Below are positions 13,486 through 36,701 of a stretch of DNA of 44,783 nt, in pieces. This stretch comes from Salpingoeca rosetta (lineage: Eukaryota > Opisthokonta > Choanoflagellata > Craspedida > Salpingoecidae): the NCBI RefSeq assembly GCF_000188695.1, contig NW_004754917.1, forward strand, positions 689,432 to 734,214, read 5' to 3'. The stretch's first letter is position 1. Every line of letters begins with the position of its first letter. The position numbers were made by a program, and so were the translations under genes. The notes beneath the pieces are model-generated. The model saw nothing but the letters and a program-made list of their open reading frames with translations, ran no database searches and was not told where the DNA came from.

Positions 13486-14226
13486 GTTCTTGCCTCCTTT
13501 TGCTCAAAAATAGATAGCCACCGCTCTGCTCCGCTCGAAAACCGTCACAGCTCACCGCCTTCACACAGATGGCACGGCGCTTTGCTGAAAAGAAGAGCAC
13601 GAACAGAACGCACGCTCCAACGAAACAATGGAACAATGAAACTGTGTCTGATTGATGATCCCGCTTCCAGCTTGCAGGCTTGCTTGCAGGCTTGCTTGCA
13701 GGCTTGCTTGCAGGCTTGCTTGCACGCTTGTTGTTGTTGTTCGTTCCAAACCCGTGTTTGGAAACGGTAACCCGTAGAACCGTGGTGTGTTGAGCTGACT
13801 GGCTGGTGGTGCGGTGTGCTATGGTGTGAACTGTTGTTTGTGCGTGTGTGTGTGTGTGTTTGTGTGTGGCAAGATATGGCGCACACACACCACGCACCAC
13901 CATCACAACCTCACACACACGAACCAACCAATTCGGCAAGCAACCCGCGACGCGCTTGAAATCGCACGCATTCCAAAAACGGCAAGAGCCGAAAATTTAT
14001 GTAAGATTTAGGACAACTATGCACATCGAATGGTGGCGAAGAGGAGCACGCGACACACCGAGTGACGCCATTCTAATCGAGGCGAGGGGAGGAGACAAGT
14101 GAAGAAGAGAGAAAAAGTGCAACACACCAGACCACCACTTGTTGTGAATGGCACCTGAACTTCTTGTCTGCCTGTTGCTTGTAACTCCACACCCTTCACA
14201 CACCTTTACACACTCTCTCCGAGCTC
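13486..14226. other. Spacer upstream of the PDZ gene
   Basis: Between the PDZ start codon and the stop of the FG-GAP gene, both on the minus strand. Holds a 12-bp tandem repeat (13667-13730), a TG tract (13840-13868) and no gene that I can support. It should contain the PDZ promoter and the FG-GAP gene's 3' flank. Confidence 0.6.
13667..13730 (+). repeat. 12-bp tandem repeat GGCTTGCTTGCA
   Basis: Five near-perfect copies of GGCTTGCTTGCA, about 180 bp upstream of the PDZ gene's start codon. The same TTGCTTGCA/TGCAAGCAA words recur singly near intron 3' ends in the window. Confidence 0.9.
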
Positions 14227-25602
<11,376 letters not shown>

Positions 25603-25935
25603 GGCGCCGGTTGTCTGCATCAAACCGGAGTTGTTGCTTCTGCTCCTGTTCCCGCTCCTGCTCCTGCTTCTGCTTTTGCTCCTTGGTTGAGTTCCTGTTC
25701 CTTGGTTGATCCTTGCTGCGACGACGACACCTCCTTCCCTCACCTGTGAATGACTCTCCTCTCGCCTCACTTTGCTTGCCTGCTCCCCTTCGCTCTCGCT
25801 CCCTTGCTTGCTTGTCTCGCCCTCCTCACCCATGCGTGTGTGTGTTTTGGCGATACGCCACTGCCATCGCCACTTTTTCGATGCATGCAAGCAACCTGCG
25901 GCCTTGATCCTGTTGCTGGTGCGACGCGCATTTTG

Positions 25936-26196
25936 CTACGCAAACGTCGCGCGAGGCGCACAGTGGCTGTGGGCAACAGCACCACCCACGCCAAAGAACG
26001 AAAAACGCCCAGAAATCGCATTTACGACACCATAAACAGGAGTGAGACCAGCCATGGGAAGCGGCGACCCTACTAGGTGAGGATCGCTCGTGTTGATGTG
26101 AAACGCGCCCGCGCCGTCCTCCTCCAGCACCACGGTCCCTGGGCACACGCGACACAGCGCTCCCACCACAAAGATCGCCAGCAGACCTCGTATCAT
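25936..26196 (-). CDS. Possible small secreted protein or first exon of one
   Basis: An 86-codon ORF begins with a convincing signal peptide (MIRGLLAIFVVGALCRVCPG), then VVLEEDGAGAFHINTSDPHL, then a less convincing tail. It sits about 330 bp upstream of the FG-GAP gene start on the same strand. It may be a separate small gene, a first exon whose continuation I could not find, or part of a longer upstream-open frame (open back to 26520). No family recognised. Confidence 0.25.
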   Translation of the reverse strand: MIRGLLAIFVVGALCRVCPGTVVLEEDGAGAFHINTSDPHLVGSPLPMAGLTPVYGVVNAISGRFSFFGVGGAVAHSHCAPRATFA

Positions 26197-26257
26197 GACT
26201 GATGGTGGGAGAGTGGGTGGGTGGTGTTTTGGTGAAAACGGACGATTGGCGATGTGC

Positions 26258-28304
26258 TCAGTGGGGCTTCTTGGATCTTGACTCTGTTCTTCTGTTGAAG
26301 CGTTCAGAGAGGGTTGTCCAGAAGTCCGGATGTTGTGGGTGCTCCACACAAGAGCACGCAGAGCACGCAGACGTTCCATGACATAGAGCTGAGAGAGTTG
26401 GGACAGCTCGCTCCTCGTGCCACTTCCAATCCTCACAACTGGCATCCGGACCAAGTTTGCCGTCAAATCGAAGCACGGAGATGTGTTGTGAGAGCACGAT
26501 GTCCTCCGCGCACAAAACAAGCGTCAATTCGTTCATCGCAAAAGATGGCGTCAGTGAAGTTGGCTAGTTGGAGGAGAGGCGTCCGCGATGGTCCACGGAG
26601 ATCCACAACACCCGAAACACGGTCTGGTCAGCGTTCCAACATCAACGCTGCAGCGTAGATAGCCACTAATGGACGGCAGGGGCGTGAGGTTGGTGGTGGT
26701 TGCTGAGATTGGCAGCTTGCTTGCAGCTGCGCAGGTTCGGAACCTCTCCTTGTACTGCGACACGATGCTGGTCATGCTCGTCAAAGAAGCTGTGACGCAC
26801 ACGCCGTCAGCACTCAGCCACAAACGCGTGGATATGACGGGTGACAGACATGCTCATCCCACAGCAGACCAAGATCTTGTGCACCCTTCTTCATCTGTTG
26901 TGGATGTGACAATAGACAATGATGGAATGATGCGACGGTGAGGGGAAGGGATGCACAGTGGCGCGAGATGGACAACGACGCGGTCGCTAGCGAAGACACT
27001 TGCGTGAGCCATCACACACACACGCAACACACACACACACACACATACATGGAAGCATACAGTGCGTACCTGAACAAGGTCTGGTGCTGCGTTCATCGCA
27101 TGCCACGCCAACAGAATCCTGCTCCTAGCAGTCCTGTGGCCTTGCCGAGTGTCGTAAAGGATCTGTACACGAAATGTAGCTAATGGAGCAACAGCCATCA
27201 ATGTCCACAACTACAAGTTCCACATCCTCATGACCCCTGAACCTGTGCGTGAGAACACAAGTGACTGTACATGTAAGGATGTGCTGCGTCCGCTCACATT
27301 ATGAATAGGGTCAAAGGGCTAAAGGGTTATCCAGTCACACACACGCGCGCACGCACACACACACACACACAACCACACACAAACACGCACACACACACAC
27401 ACACAACACACCAACACACGCGCACGCACACGCACACGCACACAAAACGCACGCACACGCATACAACACGCACGCACACGCATACAACACGCACGCACAC
27501 GCACACGCACGCGCACACACACAAACGCGCGCACACACACACGCACACACATTCGCAAGCACACAAAAACATTGCCTCACCGAGCAAGGACGAAGTCTGC
27601 TTGTGGGAGACACTCGATGTCTACCACACCATCGTGATGCGCAAGTATGGTGCACAGCTCGTGCAGACCCATGGGATACGCGACAATGCGCACGTCAAGT
27701 CCCTGCTGTCGGAGTTGTGCCCACCACGTCAGCGCTGCTGTCCTTGGGTCTGCTCGTGGGATTGTTGCTGCTCACACCGCCGAGAGGCATCTGCTGCCGT
27801 GCTTGCTGTAGGCACCTCAACCCCCTTGCCTTGCAACCAACCGTGTTGATCCGTGTGTGGATGTAGTGTGTATGTGGATGTATGTGGGTGCACGAAAATG
27901 CGTGATAGACAGAGAGACAGGGGGAGTGTGTGTGTACGAGAGTGTGTGGAGTGTGTGTGTATGAGTGTATGTGTTTGTGAGTGCGAGTGATAGAGAGTGT
28001 GTGAGACAGGCAGACAGAGCGAGAGAGTATGTGTTTGTGAGTGAGTGGACGGCGCGTGCTTCCTTGCTCGCATGCAAGCACGTACAAACACAGGACGTGG
28101 GCGCATACGCATACACCGAGGTAAGGCACTCACATAGTGGTTGCATCCATGGAACACAGCGACGGCTGTGAAAGCACGTAACACACCATCCTTGCTCTTG
28201 AACATGGTTCCCGGTTTCAAGTCCGCATATGCCTGCTGGAGCATCTGCGAGATGCGCCGCTGGGTTGCTTGGTGTGCCGCCTCTGCAGTTCGCTGCATCG
28301 TCAT
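26258..28304 (-). CDS. Unresolved minus-strand gene(s), function unknown
   Basis: Several exon-like segments are visible but I cannot join them all. The best is 28304 to about 28139, starting MTMQRTAEAAHQATQRR, a helical basic stretch, and running through MFKSKDGVLRAFTAVAVFHG to a donor GTGAGT. It joins in frame to about 27690-27590 (GLDVRIVAYPMGLHELCTIL, ending before GTGAGG). From there one join gives a short end SFTTLGKATGLLGAGF then stop near 27095. Further downstream, open segments at 26823-26551 (SIVSQYKERFRTCAAASK) and 26536-26258 (LVLCAEDIVLSQHISVLRF) may belong to the same gene or another. I recognise no domain. A DNA transposon lies about 630 bp upstream of the start. Confidence 0.35.
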
Positions 28305-28925
28305 GAGAACAAAGATCACTGCCCTGCAGAAGAGAGCATGCAAACGCACGCAGTTAGTATGGGCAGAGATTCCCATGTTGACAGTGTGGAGGAGGTGAGG
28401 CACGAGGAACGTGGCAGAGACAGGTGTGTGTGTGCACAGGGGCAGAGAGAGAGAGAGTGTGTGTGTGTGTGTGACAGAGAGTGAGTGTGTGTGTGAGAGT
28501 GAGAGACAGAGAGTGAGTGAGAGAGCGAGTGAGAGTGAGTGAGAGTGAGTGTGAGAGAGTGAAGGTGAGTGAGAGAGTGAGCGAGAGAGTGAGTGACACA
28601 CACACACACACACACACGCACAGACACACACACTCACTCACACACCAACAGCACTGACCTGCTGGCTCAACTCAAAAGTGTGCAGTTTGATGATGTTCAA
28701 AGTGGGTGTGGGGGTCAAGGGGATGAGCTCGAATGTGAGTGCGTTTAGCCAAACGGTGGTGGGCGGGAACCTTTTTCAACTGGTCCACACAAAAACCATT
28801 TCATTGTTGACGAAAGCCAGAGGCGAAAGAAGTGTTTCCGTTTTGTGGGTGTGTTTTTTTTTTTTGGGTGTTTGTGGGTTTATTGGGGAAAACTCGCTGA
28901 AATCTTACACTGCTCCCAGCGCTCA

Positions 28926-28931
28926 AAGATG
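28926..28931. repeat. Target-site duplication AAGATG, left copy (right copy 39152-39157)
   Basis: Six identical bases directly abut both terminal inverted repeats; the sequence beyond them differs on the two sides (CTCA on the left, GGGT on the right). Confidence 0.85.
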
Positions 28932-28961
28932 CTGGGGGGCGACACTGACCCGCGAATTTTT
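28932..28961 (+). repeat. Left terminal inverted repeat
   Basis: Thirty bases identical to the reverse complement of 39122-39151. It is preceded by the 6-bp AAGATG. Inside it begins a subterminal inverted repeat, CCCGCG (28949-28954) with CGCGGG (28975-28980). Confidence 0.93.
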
Positions 28962-29187
28962 CAAATGACCCGACCGCGGGCCCTCAAATTGGTCGCGGTC
29001 ACAGATCGTTCATAAAAGTCTGCATTCACCTTGTGCTGTCGGTAGCTTCGTCGGCTCTTGCGTGCACGACAACAACCGCAACCACTTTCGACCACACACA
29101 CGAGCACGAACCCAAACCAACAAGCGCGTCGTTTGGTGACGAACCAGCACTTTGACCCGTAACACCACAGCAACTTGACACGACAAC

Positions 29188-32100
29188 ATGGACCCTGTGA
29201 TGCTTCGCAGCCGTAGTGCCGGACACAGTGCGCAGCAGTTGCTACCATTGTGCGACCAATTCGACGAGTTCATGACTCACGTCCACCGCACACTCGGTGG
29301 TGCGTGTTCCAATATGACATTCACATTCTATGGACAGGCAACCAAGCTCGACCGATACTCATACGCATACCTGAAGCGGGTTCGTGCAGAAGCCCGTGTC
29401 GTCGAGTACGACGCACGACCTGACATCGTCATGACAGCAATTTCTCAGACCACGCCTGCAACAGCACCAGCCACCCTTCAGATTGACCTGTCCGATGACG
29501 AAGACGAGTCCCACGAAGGCGAAGCGGCAAGCACAGACAGCACCTGTGCAGCACAGCCGATCTCGCGCTTGGATCAGCAACAGCCATCAATCACCCAGTC
29601 GGAGTTGTTGTCGTCATTGGCGCCGTTTGTTCTCAAACGCGTTCGCTATGCGACAACTCTGCACGCGCCCAGACAGTCGACACCTCTTACAATCATGTCC
29701 CTCACCTCCAATCGGCTTCCCTCCGTGTGTCGGCTTGTGTTGTGCCAGCTACCATTGACTCGCACTTTGCAGCGCATTCAAACAGACGTGAGGGCTGTTT
29801 TCATGGAAGACAGCGAGGTCCCTGCTGTAGCTGCCATGCCACTCAGGTATTTTGTTGTGAGTTGGAGGGTGGGACAGTCGATTGATATTCTTTCGTGCGT
29901 GAGGGGACGCTGCGCCGTATGCGAGCTCGAGGGTGAGGTTCGGCTTCCCTATCATTGTGCGTGTTGCAAATCGAAGTTTGCTCATTCTTAAGCACTCACA
30001 TCGTGAACAATGTCGCTTGATATGGTTAGGTACTCCAGGAATCAGATTGATTGGCAGACAACCTTACAGCACCAACCGGCACAGGAAGACTTCCCCATGG
30101 ACAGCGTCCGTATATCCATGGCTATGCGGGCATCCTTGGCGGCCGCTCTCGGTGCATGTGGTACAATTTTTTTCACGATGGCCGGACCAGACACGGATGC
30201 GAACGTGGTTTCATTGGCTACCCTCGATACCGCAAGGGTGCGCGTGCACGATTCATTGCACCAGCATGCCATCTTTGTGTCGCATGAGTCGTTTTTGGGC
30301 TTGTTTCGGCTTGCTCAGAAAGATCGCTACATGACATGCAAGGTGACCGTGTCAGACCAGCTTGTGCAGGGAGAGGGCTTTGGCCAGAGCCTGAGTGACG
30401 ATGGTCGCATGGACTGTGATGACGACGATGATGCTGGATGCGACAGCGATGAAGACAGCACGGCACACATCGGTGCCATCTCTGCTGCCACCACGACGCC
30501 ATCAACAACGACAACACCACCCGTGTGCCAGGACGCACCCGCCACCGCTGCCACCACTGCTGTCACCACGACGCCATCAATAACGACAACACCACCCGTG
30601 TGCCAGGTCGCACCCGCCACTGCTGCCACCACTGCTGTCACCACGACGCCATCAATAACGACAACACCACCCGTGTGCCAGGTCGCACCCGCCACTGCTG
30701 CCACCACTGCTGTCACCACGACGCCATCAACAACGACAACATCATCACCAGCGCAGTCGGGCAGACGACTAACCGAGGCAGAGATACGTCACCGTCTCAA
30801 CATTCACGGGCTGATCCTCAAGCGCACACGGTTGCACAAAGGCTACCCAGTCTACACGTGTGTTTGCAAAAAGTGCGGCGAGCTGCAGCAGCTCCATTCT
30901 GTTGCCCCGACAAAGCTTGGGCGGCATAGATCTCGTTGTCACAAGCGGACTGGAGGAATGCGGCAGCTAAACATATTCCAAGTGGCAAGGGCTGCAGAGA
31001 CAGCTGTTCGCACCAAGCGCATCGCCCCGTCCCTGCATGTGCTGCGTCGATTTCTGCATGCTGAACTTGATTGTCTGCAAGTGATCAACGAAGTAAACGA
31101 AGACAGCTCGTATATGCCAAGTCACCTTGCCATCCTGTATTCTACAATGGAAGATGGGATGCCCTCGGTTATGAGAGAATGGTTGTCTCTGGCTCTACAT
31201 CGACATTTCGGGGCAACTCTGCCAACAGCCAGGGTTCCGCAAACGCCCGCACTGAACATGCTAGCAGCAAGTGTGTATGCAGGGATCAAGCCTTACACAG
31301 CAATGCGCAATGCAGGCATTCCGCTGCCGTCCGAGCGAACGATGCAGAGGAATGCGCCCCTGCCTCGGTTTCAATCGGCCGTCGATGATGAAGCTATTGC
31401 TAACGCATTGAGACTCCTCAGTATGGACGGCGCCACTGCGATTGACGGGTGCCTTTCGGTTGACGGCATGGCGTTGAGTTCTTGCGTGGAGTTTGTTCCC
31501 AGTTATGGCCAAGTCACTGGACTGTCCGACACGACCTCGGCAGAAGAGCTACGTGCGGCTGTGGAAGGCCAAAGCCTTGTGCAGTGGGTGCGCAGCGCGA
31601 AGCTCATACAGACAGCACACATTGCAGTCGTGACCACCCTCGACAGCACATTCTGTCTTCCAGTTGCCATCACGTACTCTCACCAGATGTCGGCGTGGGG
31701 TGACTTTCACCGCATGATAAGCTCGTTCTTGGACGGCATACATCGCTGCCTTCGGTGCATCGACGCCAAGTTGGAATGCAAGCTTGATCCAGTGTCTGCC
31801 ACTTGCACTGCATGTGACACAGCAGGAACCCGTTGCATTTTCTTCAACATCGTGGCAATCTCCACTGATTCAGAAGCAGGGCAGCGCCGAGCCCTTCAAG
31901 AGGGCTTTCCGGGCATCACAAGCCTACTCGACGTTGGCCATGCCATCAAGTGTCTCCGGAATGCACTCGTCAACGCCTTCATCCGCCTCAGAGGGTTTCC
32001 AGTGAGCACTCGTATGCTAATCGGGCTGCTTCCACTTTCGACAGTGGTTCCCGCAGACAGAATGGCACACCTGCATGTGCGGCGCTTGCTTGATGCTGCC

Positions 32101-32595
32101 GAAGACCTGCCCTCAGGAAGCACCGTCGTCACACTGCACCCTGATCCGTTGTTAAACCAGAGCTGGTCATGCGGCATCATTGTGGCTCTGTGCTCGTGGG
32201 TGGATGCAGACTTCTTTGTTGATGACAATGGCCAGTTCTTTCGTGCACGGCGCATCTCGCGGCAGCCAGAACTCCTCTTCAAGTTTCAGCCTGGCCAGAC
32301 CACCATCTCCAGAGCTGCTACTTATATATTTGTCATCGTTGATGGGCGAATCCATACTTTCGATGCCCGCTCTTCACGCTTCGTGCAAGTACACCTACAT
32401 GCAGAAGAGGCCGGAGTTGTTGTTGCAAGTTCATGGTGGTGGTGCTGTTGTTGGAGACTTGTGTGTGTGTGTGTGTGTGTGTGCTGTGTGTGCTGTGTGT
32501 GCAGAGTGTGCTGTGTGTTGTGTGGGAGATTGTCTTGGCAAGAGAGAGTTGTGTGTGTTTACTTGAGTTGTGAAGCAAACAAGGATGTAGGATGA
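29188..32595 (+). CDS. P-element/THAP9-like transposase, N-terminal and catalytic part, cut by a copia LTR
   Basis: Exon 1 (29188-29846) and exon 2 (from 30030) join across a GT-AG intron of 183 bp; the codon AGG is restored at the junction. Transposase coding ends at 32420, and the frame then runs into the LTR and stops at 32595. The protein has an acidic region (MDCDDDDDAGCDSDED), a 25-residue Thr/Pro repeat, and a zinc-finger-like C-x2-C..H-x3-RCH segment (CVCKKCGELQQLH, GRHRSRCH). The core of an RNase H-fold transposase follows. The first acidic residue is in CLSVDGMALSSCVEF (codon at 31462) and the second in LLDVGHAIKCLRNAL (codon at 31930), matching the 'D.PH.lK.lRN' motif of P/THAP9 enzymes. 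The third lies in the piece beyond the copia insertion. With that piece it would be about 1571 residues. Confidence 0.82.
30490..30740 (+). repeat. 75-bp minisatellite within the transposase
   Basis: Three full copies and a partial fourth of a 75-bp unit (starts at 30490, 30565, 30640, 30715), encoding 25-residue repeats rich in Thr/Ala/Pro with one cysteine (TTTPPVCQVAPATAATTAV). The period is a multiple of 3, so the frame is kept. It probably forms a flexible linker between the acidic N-terminus and the zinc-finger-like segment. Confidence 0.95.
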
Positions 32596-32877
32596 ATGAA
32601 CACTCCAACAGAAAGAAACAGAGCAGAAGACAAGAATTGTCGACAACGCAAAGTGGTGACGTGGCAGTGTTTGTTGAGAGTTGTGTGGTTATGTGGTGTG
32701 TTATGCAAGAGCATGCAACATCGAGCAACCACAGCACAAGCTAAACACTGCACGTGCAACAGGTTGGAGGGAAATCACGTGAACATTCCAGAACACAAGA
32801 GAGGTGAGTGCAAATTTGTGGTGTCGTGAAGAAGGGAGGTCAATGATGACTCAGCAGACAGGACTTGCCTGTCAACA
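32421..32877 (-). repeat. Copia 3' LTR (left copy)
   Basis: 457 bp with TGTTG...CAACA ends, preceded on the plus strand by the target duplication GTTGT. Contains a short TG tract and GCTGTGTGT repeats near 32460-32520. By eye it differs from the other LTR at two positions (32697 and 32839). Confidence 0.92.
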
Positions 32878-32886
32878 CTCCCCCGC
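32878..32886 (-). other. Polypurine tract of the copia element
   Basis: Minus-strand GCGGGGGAG abuts the first base of the 3' LTR (TGTTGACAGG). This is the standard position of the plus-strand DNA primer in LTR retroelements and fixes the LTR boundary. Confidence 0.8.
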
Positions 32887-33099
32887 ATTGACCTACCTCT
32901 CTGCTGCGTTGATGTTCTGAAACGTGATGAGCATGTGGATGATGTCATGCATGTAGGAATGGCATGGGCAGATGTAGGTGAGATGTGAGTAAGGACGTGT
33001 GTTGTGGAACACGTTTAAGAAAATGGTTGGTGCCTGTGGTGCGCAGCCTGTTGTGGAAGGCTGGCCCGAGTGAAGGCGTGTCCTGTGGTGCGCGGCCGC

Positions 33100-35890
33100 T
33101 CAGAGGTCCTGACGCGGAGTCGAAGGACGTGGCGACCGGCCCGAATGAGGACGGGCCCGTGGCTGGTAGCCTGGCAGAGGACGCTGGTCGAACAGCATCG
33201 TGCAGAACTGAGCCGTCTTGGGCCGAGGGAGGATCTTCGTGAGGAGATCTGCGATCATGTGCTCCGTGGCGAGGTAGCTCAGCACAATCCTCTTGGTGTC
33301 GACGCACTCGCGGATGTAGTGGTACTTGACGAGGATGTGCCGCATGCGCGAGGCGGCGTGTTCGGCAACGCGCTGCGCCGGCTGGTTGTCCGTGTGGATG
33401 AGCGTGGGCTCGCACAGGACAGCGCCGGTGAGCTCCTCCTGGAGTTGGCGAAGGAACATGAGTTCCTGTGCGGTGGCTGCGAGAGCCATGTACTCCGCGT
33501 CGGCGGAGGCTGTGGCCACGGTGGCCTGCAGCTTGGAGTTCCAGGACACGGGGCCCGTGGAACAGAAGACGACGAAGCCCGTGCGGGAACGTCGCGTGTC
33601 AACGTCGGAGGCGAACGACGCATCCGAGTACGCTGAGAGCACGCCGTCGGCAGTGCTGCCGTTGCTGGTGTCGCCAGTGGCGGCGTACTTGATGGTGTAG
33701 GACAAGGTGCCCTTGATGTAGCGAAGAAGGTGCTTGGCAGCCTTCCAATGGTCCATGCCGAAGTGCTGCATACGGCGAGATAGGATGGAGACAGCCGCCG
33801 AGATGTCTGGGCGCGTCATCGTCGCAGCATAGAGGAGGGAGCCAAGCAGCTCGCGGAACGGCACGTCCGGGAGTGGCTCCTCCTTGTCGGCTGGCTTGTC
33901 GACGTAGCCAGTGCAGAGCGGCGTGCCGACCGGCTTGCAGTCAGCCATGCCGAAGGTCTCCAGCACGCTGCGCAGGTAGTGCTCCTGGCTCATGGTGACG
34001 GTCCTGGCCTTGCGGTCGTGCTGCACCTTGATGCCGAGACATATGTCTGGGCTGCCCAGGTCCTTCATCTTGAAGCGCTTGGAGATGGCCTTCTTGAACG
34101 CGGCCATGTCGCTGTCGCTGTCGGCGAAGATGAGCAGGTCGTCCACGTAGACGGCAACCCACATCACTTTGCCACCATTGCAGGTGCGGCGGTAGATGCA
34201 GGCGTCCGTGGCTGTAGCGACGAAGTCCTGCTCGCGCATCCAGGCGTCCAGCGTGTGGTTCCACAGGCGCGGGCTCTGCTTCAGCCCATACAGCCCGCGC
34301 TTGAGGCGCAGGACTGTACTCGGGGAGAAGATCCCGTCGACGGCCGGTGGCTGGACGTAGATCTCGTGATCCACGGGCGCGTTGAGGAACGCCGTGTTGA
34401 CGTCCATCTGCTGGATGTCCATGCCACGCGCGACGGCCATGGCGAGCATGGTGCGGATGGCTGCGATGGTAGCCGTCGGGGCAAAGGTGTCTGTGTAGTT
34501 GACACCGTGGACCTGGGAGTAGCCCTTGGCAACCCAGCGCGCCTTGTACTTGATCACCTTGCCCTGGTCATCGCGCTTCCTCCGAAAGATGACCATGCTG
34601 CGGAGAAGCTTGTGGCCCTTGGGAAGGTCAGCGCGAGGCACGACGTCGTAGACGTCATTGGCCTGCATTGCCGCAAACTCGTCCAGGATGGCTTGGCGCC
34701 ACTCCTCAGAGTCTGGCGAGGCAAGCGCCTCCTTGACGGTGCCTGGCTCAGCTGACGTGGCAAAACTGCCAGCAGCGATGTCTGGTAGATGACCACCCAC
34801 TGCTGATGTCTTCTCCCCCGTACCAGCAGCGCTGGTGGCAACGTGACACGTGGTGGTTGAGCCACCAGAGGTGTCGTTGTCGCTGAGGGTCTCAGACACC
34901 AGCAGCTGGTCCCAGACGGAGCCGCCAAGGGCGCGTGGCTGGAGCTGCAGCTCCCCCGCACGTGGTGCAGTGGGAGCGCCGGTGGCACTGTCCTCGGTCG
35001 AACGCTGAGCGGTATTGTTGGCATGCGAAGCAGAGGCACCGCTGTTCTGCTCTTGCTGCTGCTGAGAGGAGGCGGCGTGCTTGTTCTTGATGGCGCCGAA
35101 GCGAGCGTGGATGGTGTGGACAACGCGTCGCGTGTCCGGCATCCAGACGACGTGGGCCTGGTCCTCCTCGGCGAAGCCGACGTAGACGCCAACGCGTGAG
35201 CGTGGGTCAAGCTTGTGCCGCGTGCTGCTCTTCTCCACATGCACGTAGGCCGGCGAGCCGAAGACGCGCAACAGGCTGACGTCGAAGGCGTGCCCAGTCA
35301 GGGCCTCGAACGGTGACTTGTCCTTGAGGCTCCTGCGCGGCGCGATGTTGTGCAGCAGCGTGGCGTGCTGCACGGCGAAGCCCCAGAACGGCTTGTCCAG
35401 GTCCGCAGCAAACAGCATCGTACGCGCCGTCTCAAAGAGGGTGCGGAAAGTGCGCTCTGCGGATCCGTTCTTGGCCTGCGAGTGCGGTGGCGAGAAGCGC
35501 TGCTTGATGTCGAAGGCCAGGCACAGGTCGGTGAAGTCCTGGCTCTTGAAGACGGCGTCGCTGTCCGTCTGTAGCGTGGCGCCTCGGAGCGCGTTGACGA
35601 CGTGGCGGTCCTTGCGCAGTTGCTCCAGGGCCGCACCGACGTCGTTCTTGTGCCGGATGAGGAACGTCCAGGCGAAGCGCGTGCAGTCGTCGATGAAGGT
35701 CAGCGCGTAGCGTGCACCTCGCAGCGACGTCTCCTCCAGCGGACCGGCGATGTCGGCGTAGAGCAGCTGGCATGGCCCAGCGCTGCGTGGAGCAGACTGC
35801 TTCGGGATGGAGGCGCGCGTGCTCTTGCCAAGCGCACATGGCCCACACGTGACGATTTGCTTGGAAGAGGCCTGGGCGATCTGCTGCCGG
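33100..35890 (-). pseudogene. Copia pol: integrase, reverse transcriptase, RNase H (5' truncated)
   Basis: An uninterrupted minus-strand frame of about 930 codons of retroelement origin. It enters in the gag-pre-integrase region (CGPCALGKSTR). Integrase core follows with D-D-E in LLYADIAGP, LQTDSDAVF and NGSAERTFRTL. The reverse transcriptase shows KARWVAKGYSQ, DVNTAFLNAP, GLYGLKQSPR and the catalytic YVDD in VAVYVDDLLIF. RNase H shows SRTGFVVF, SADAEYMAL and HTDNQPA. It ends IADLLTKILPRPKTAQF plus a short tail. Gag and protease are missing, so it is non-autonomous as assembled, yet no internal stop or frameshift is visible, implying recent activity. The open frame runs on to 36024 through antisense transposase sequence, which is not retroelement protein. 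Confidence 0.9.
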
Positions 35891-36701
35891 AGACAGCACA
35901 CATTGCAGTCGTGACCACCCTCGACAGCACATTCTGTCTTCCAGTTGCCATCACGTACTCTCACCAGATGTCGGCGTGGGGTGACTTTCACCGCATGATA
36001 AGCTCGTTCTTGGACGGCATACATCGCTGCCTTCGGTGCATCGACGCCAAGTTGGAATGCAAGCTTGATCCAGTGTCTGCCACTTGCACTGCATGTGACA
36101 CAGCAGGAACCCGTTGCATTTTCTTCAACATCGTGGCAATCTCCACTGATTCAGAAGCAGGGCAGCGCCGAGCCCTTCAAGAGGGCTTTCCGGGCATCGC
36201 AAGCCTACTCGACGTTGGCCATGCCATCAAGTGTCTCCGGAATGCACTCGTCAACGCCTTCATCCGCCTCAGAGGGTTTCCAGTGAGCACTCGTATGCTA
36301 ATCGGGCTGCTTCCACTTTCGACAGTGGTTCCCGCAGACAGAATGGCACACCTGCATGTGCGGCGCTTGCTTGATGCTGCCGAAGACCTGCCCTCAGGAA
36401 GCACCGTCGTCACACTGCACCCTGATCCGTTGTTAAACCAGAGCTGGTCATGCGGCATCATTGTGGCTCTGTGCTCGTGGGTGGATGCAGACTTCTTTGT
36501 TGATGACAATGGCCAGTTCTTTCGTGCACGGCGCATCTCGCGGCAGCCAGAACTCCTCTTCAAGTTTCAGCCTGGCCAGACCACCATCTCCAGAGCTGCT
36601 ACTTATATATTTGTCATCGTTGATGGGCGAATCCATACTTTCGATGCCCGCTCTTCACGCTTCGTGCAAGTACACCTACATGCAGAAGAGGCCGGAGTTG
36701 T
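35891..36701 (+). pseudogene. Second copy of an internal transposase segment
   Basis: Repeats 31610-32420 in the same orientation with one difference seen by eye (31918 A versus 36199 G). Together with the following LTR it forms a 1268-bp direct repeat (31610-32877 and 35891-37158, offset 4281, no length difference). It begins at AGACAGCACAC, fused directly to copia integrase sequence. Confidence 0.93.

Noticed and set aside
29847..30029. Reading the 29188 ORF straight through to its stop at 29991 as a separate 267-residue protein
   Set aside because: A GT-AG intron here joins it in frame to the main transposase exon and restores an Arg codon; one gene is more economical.
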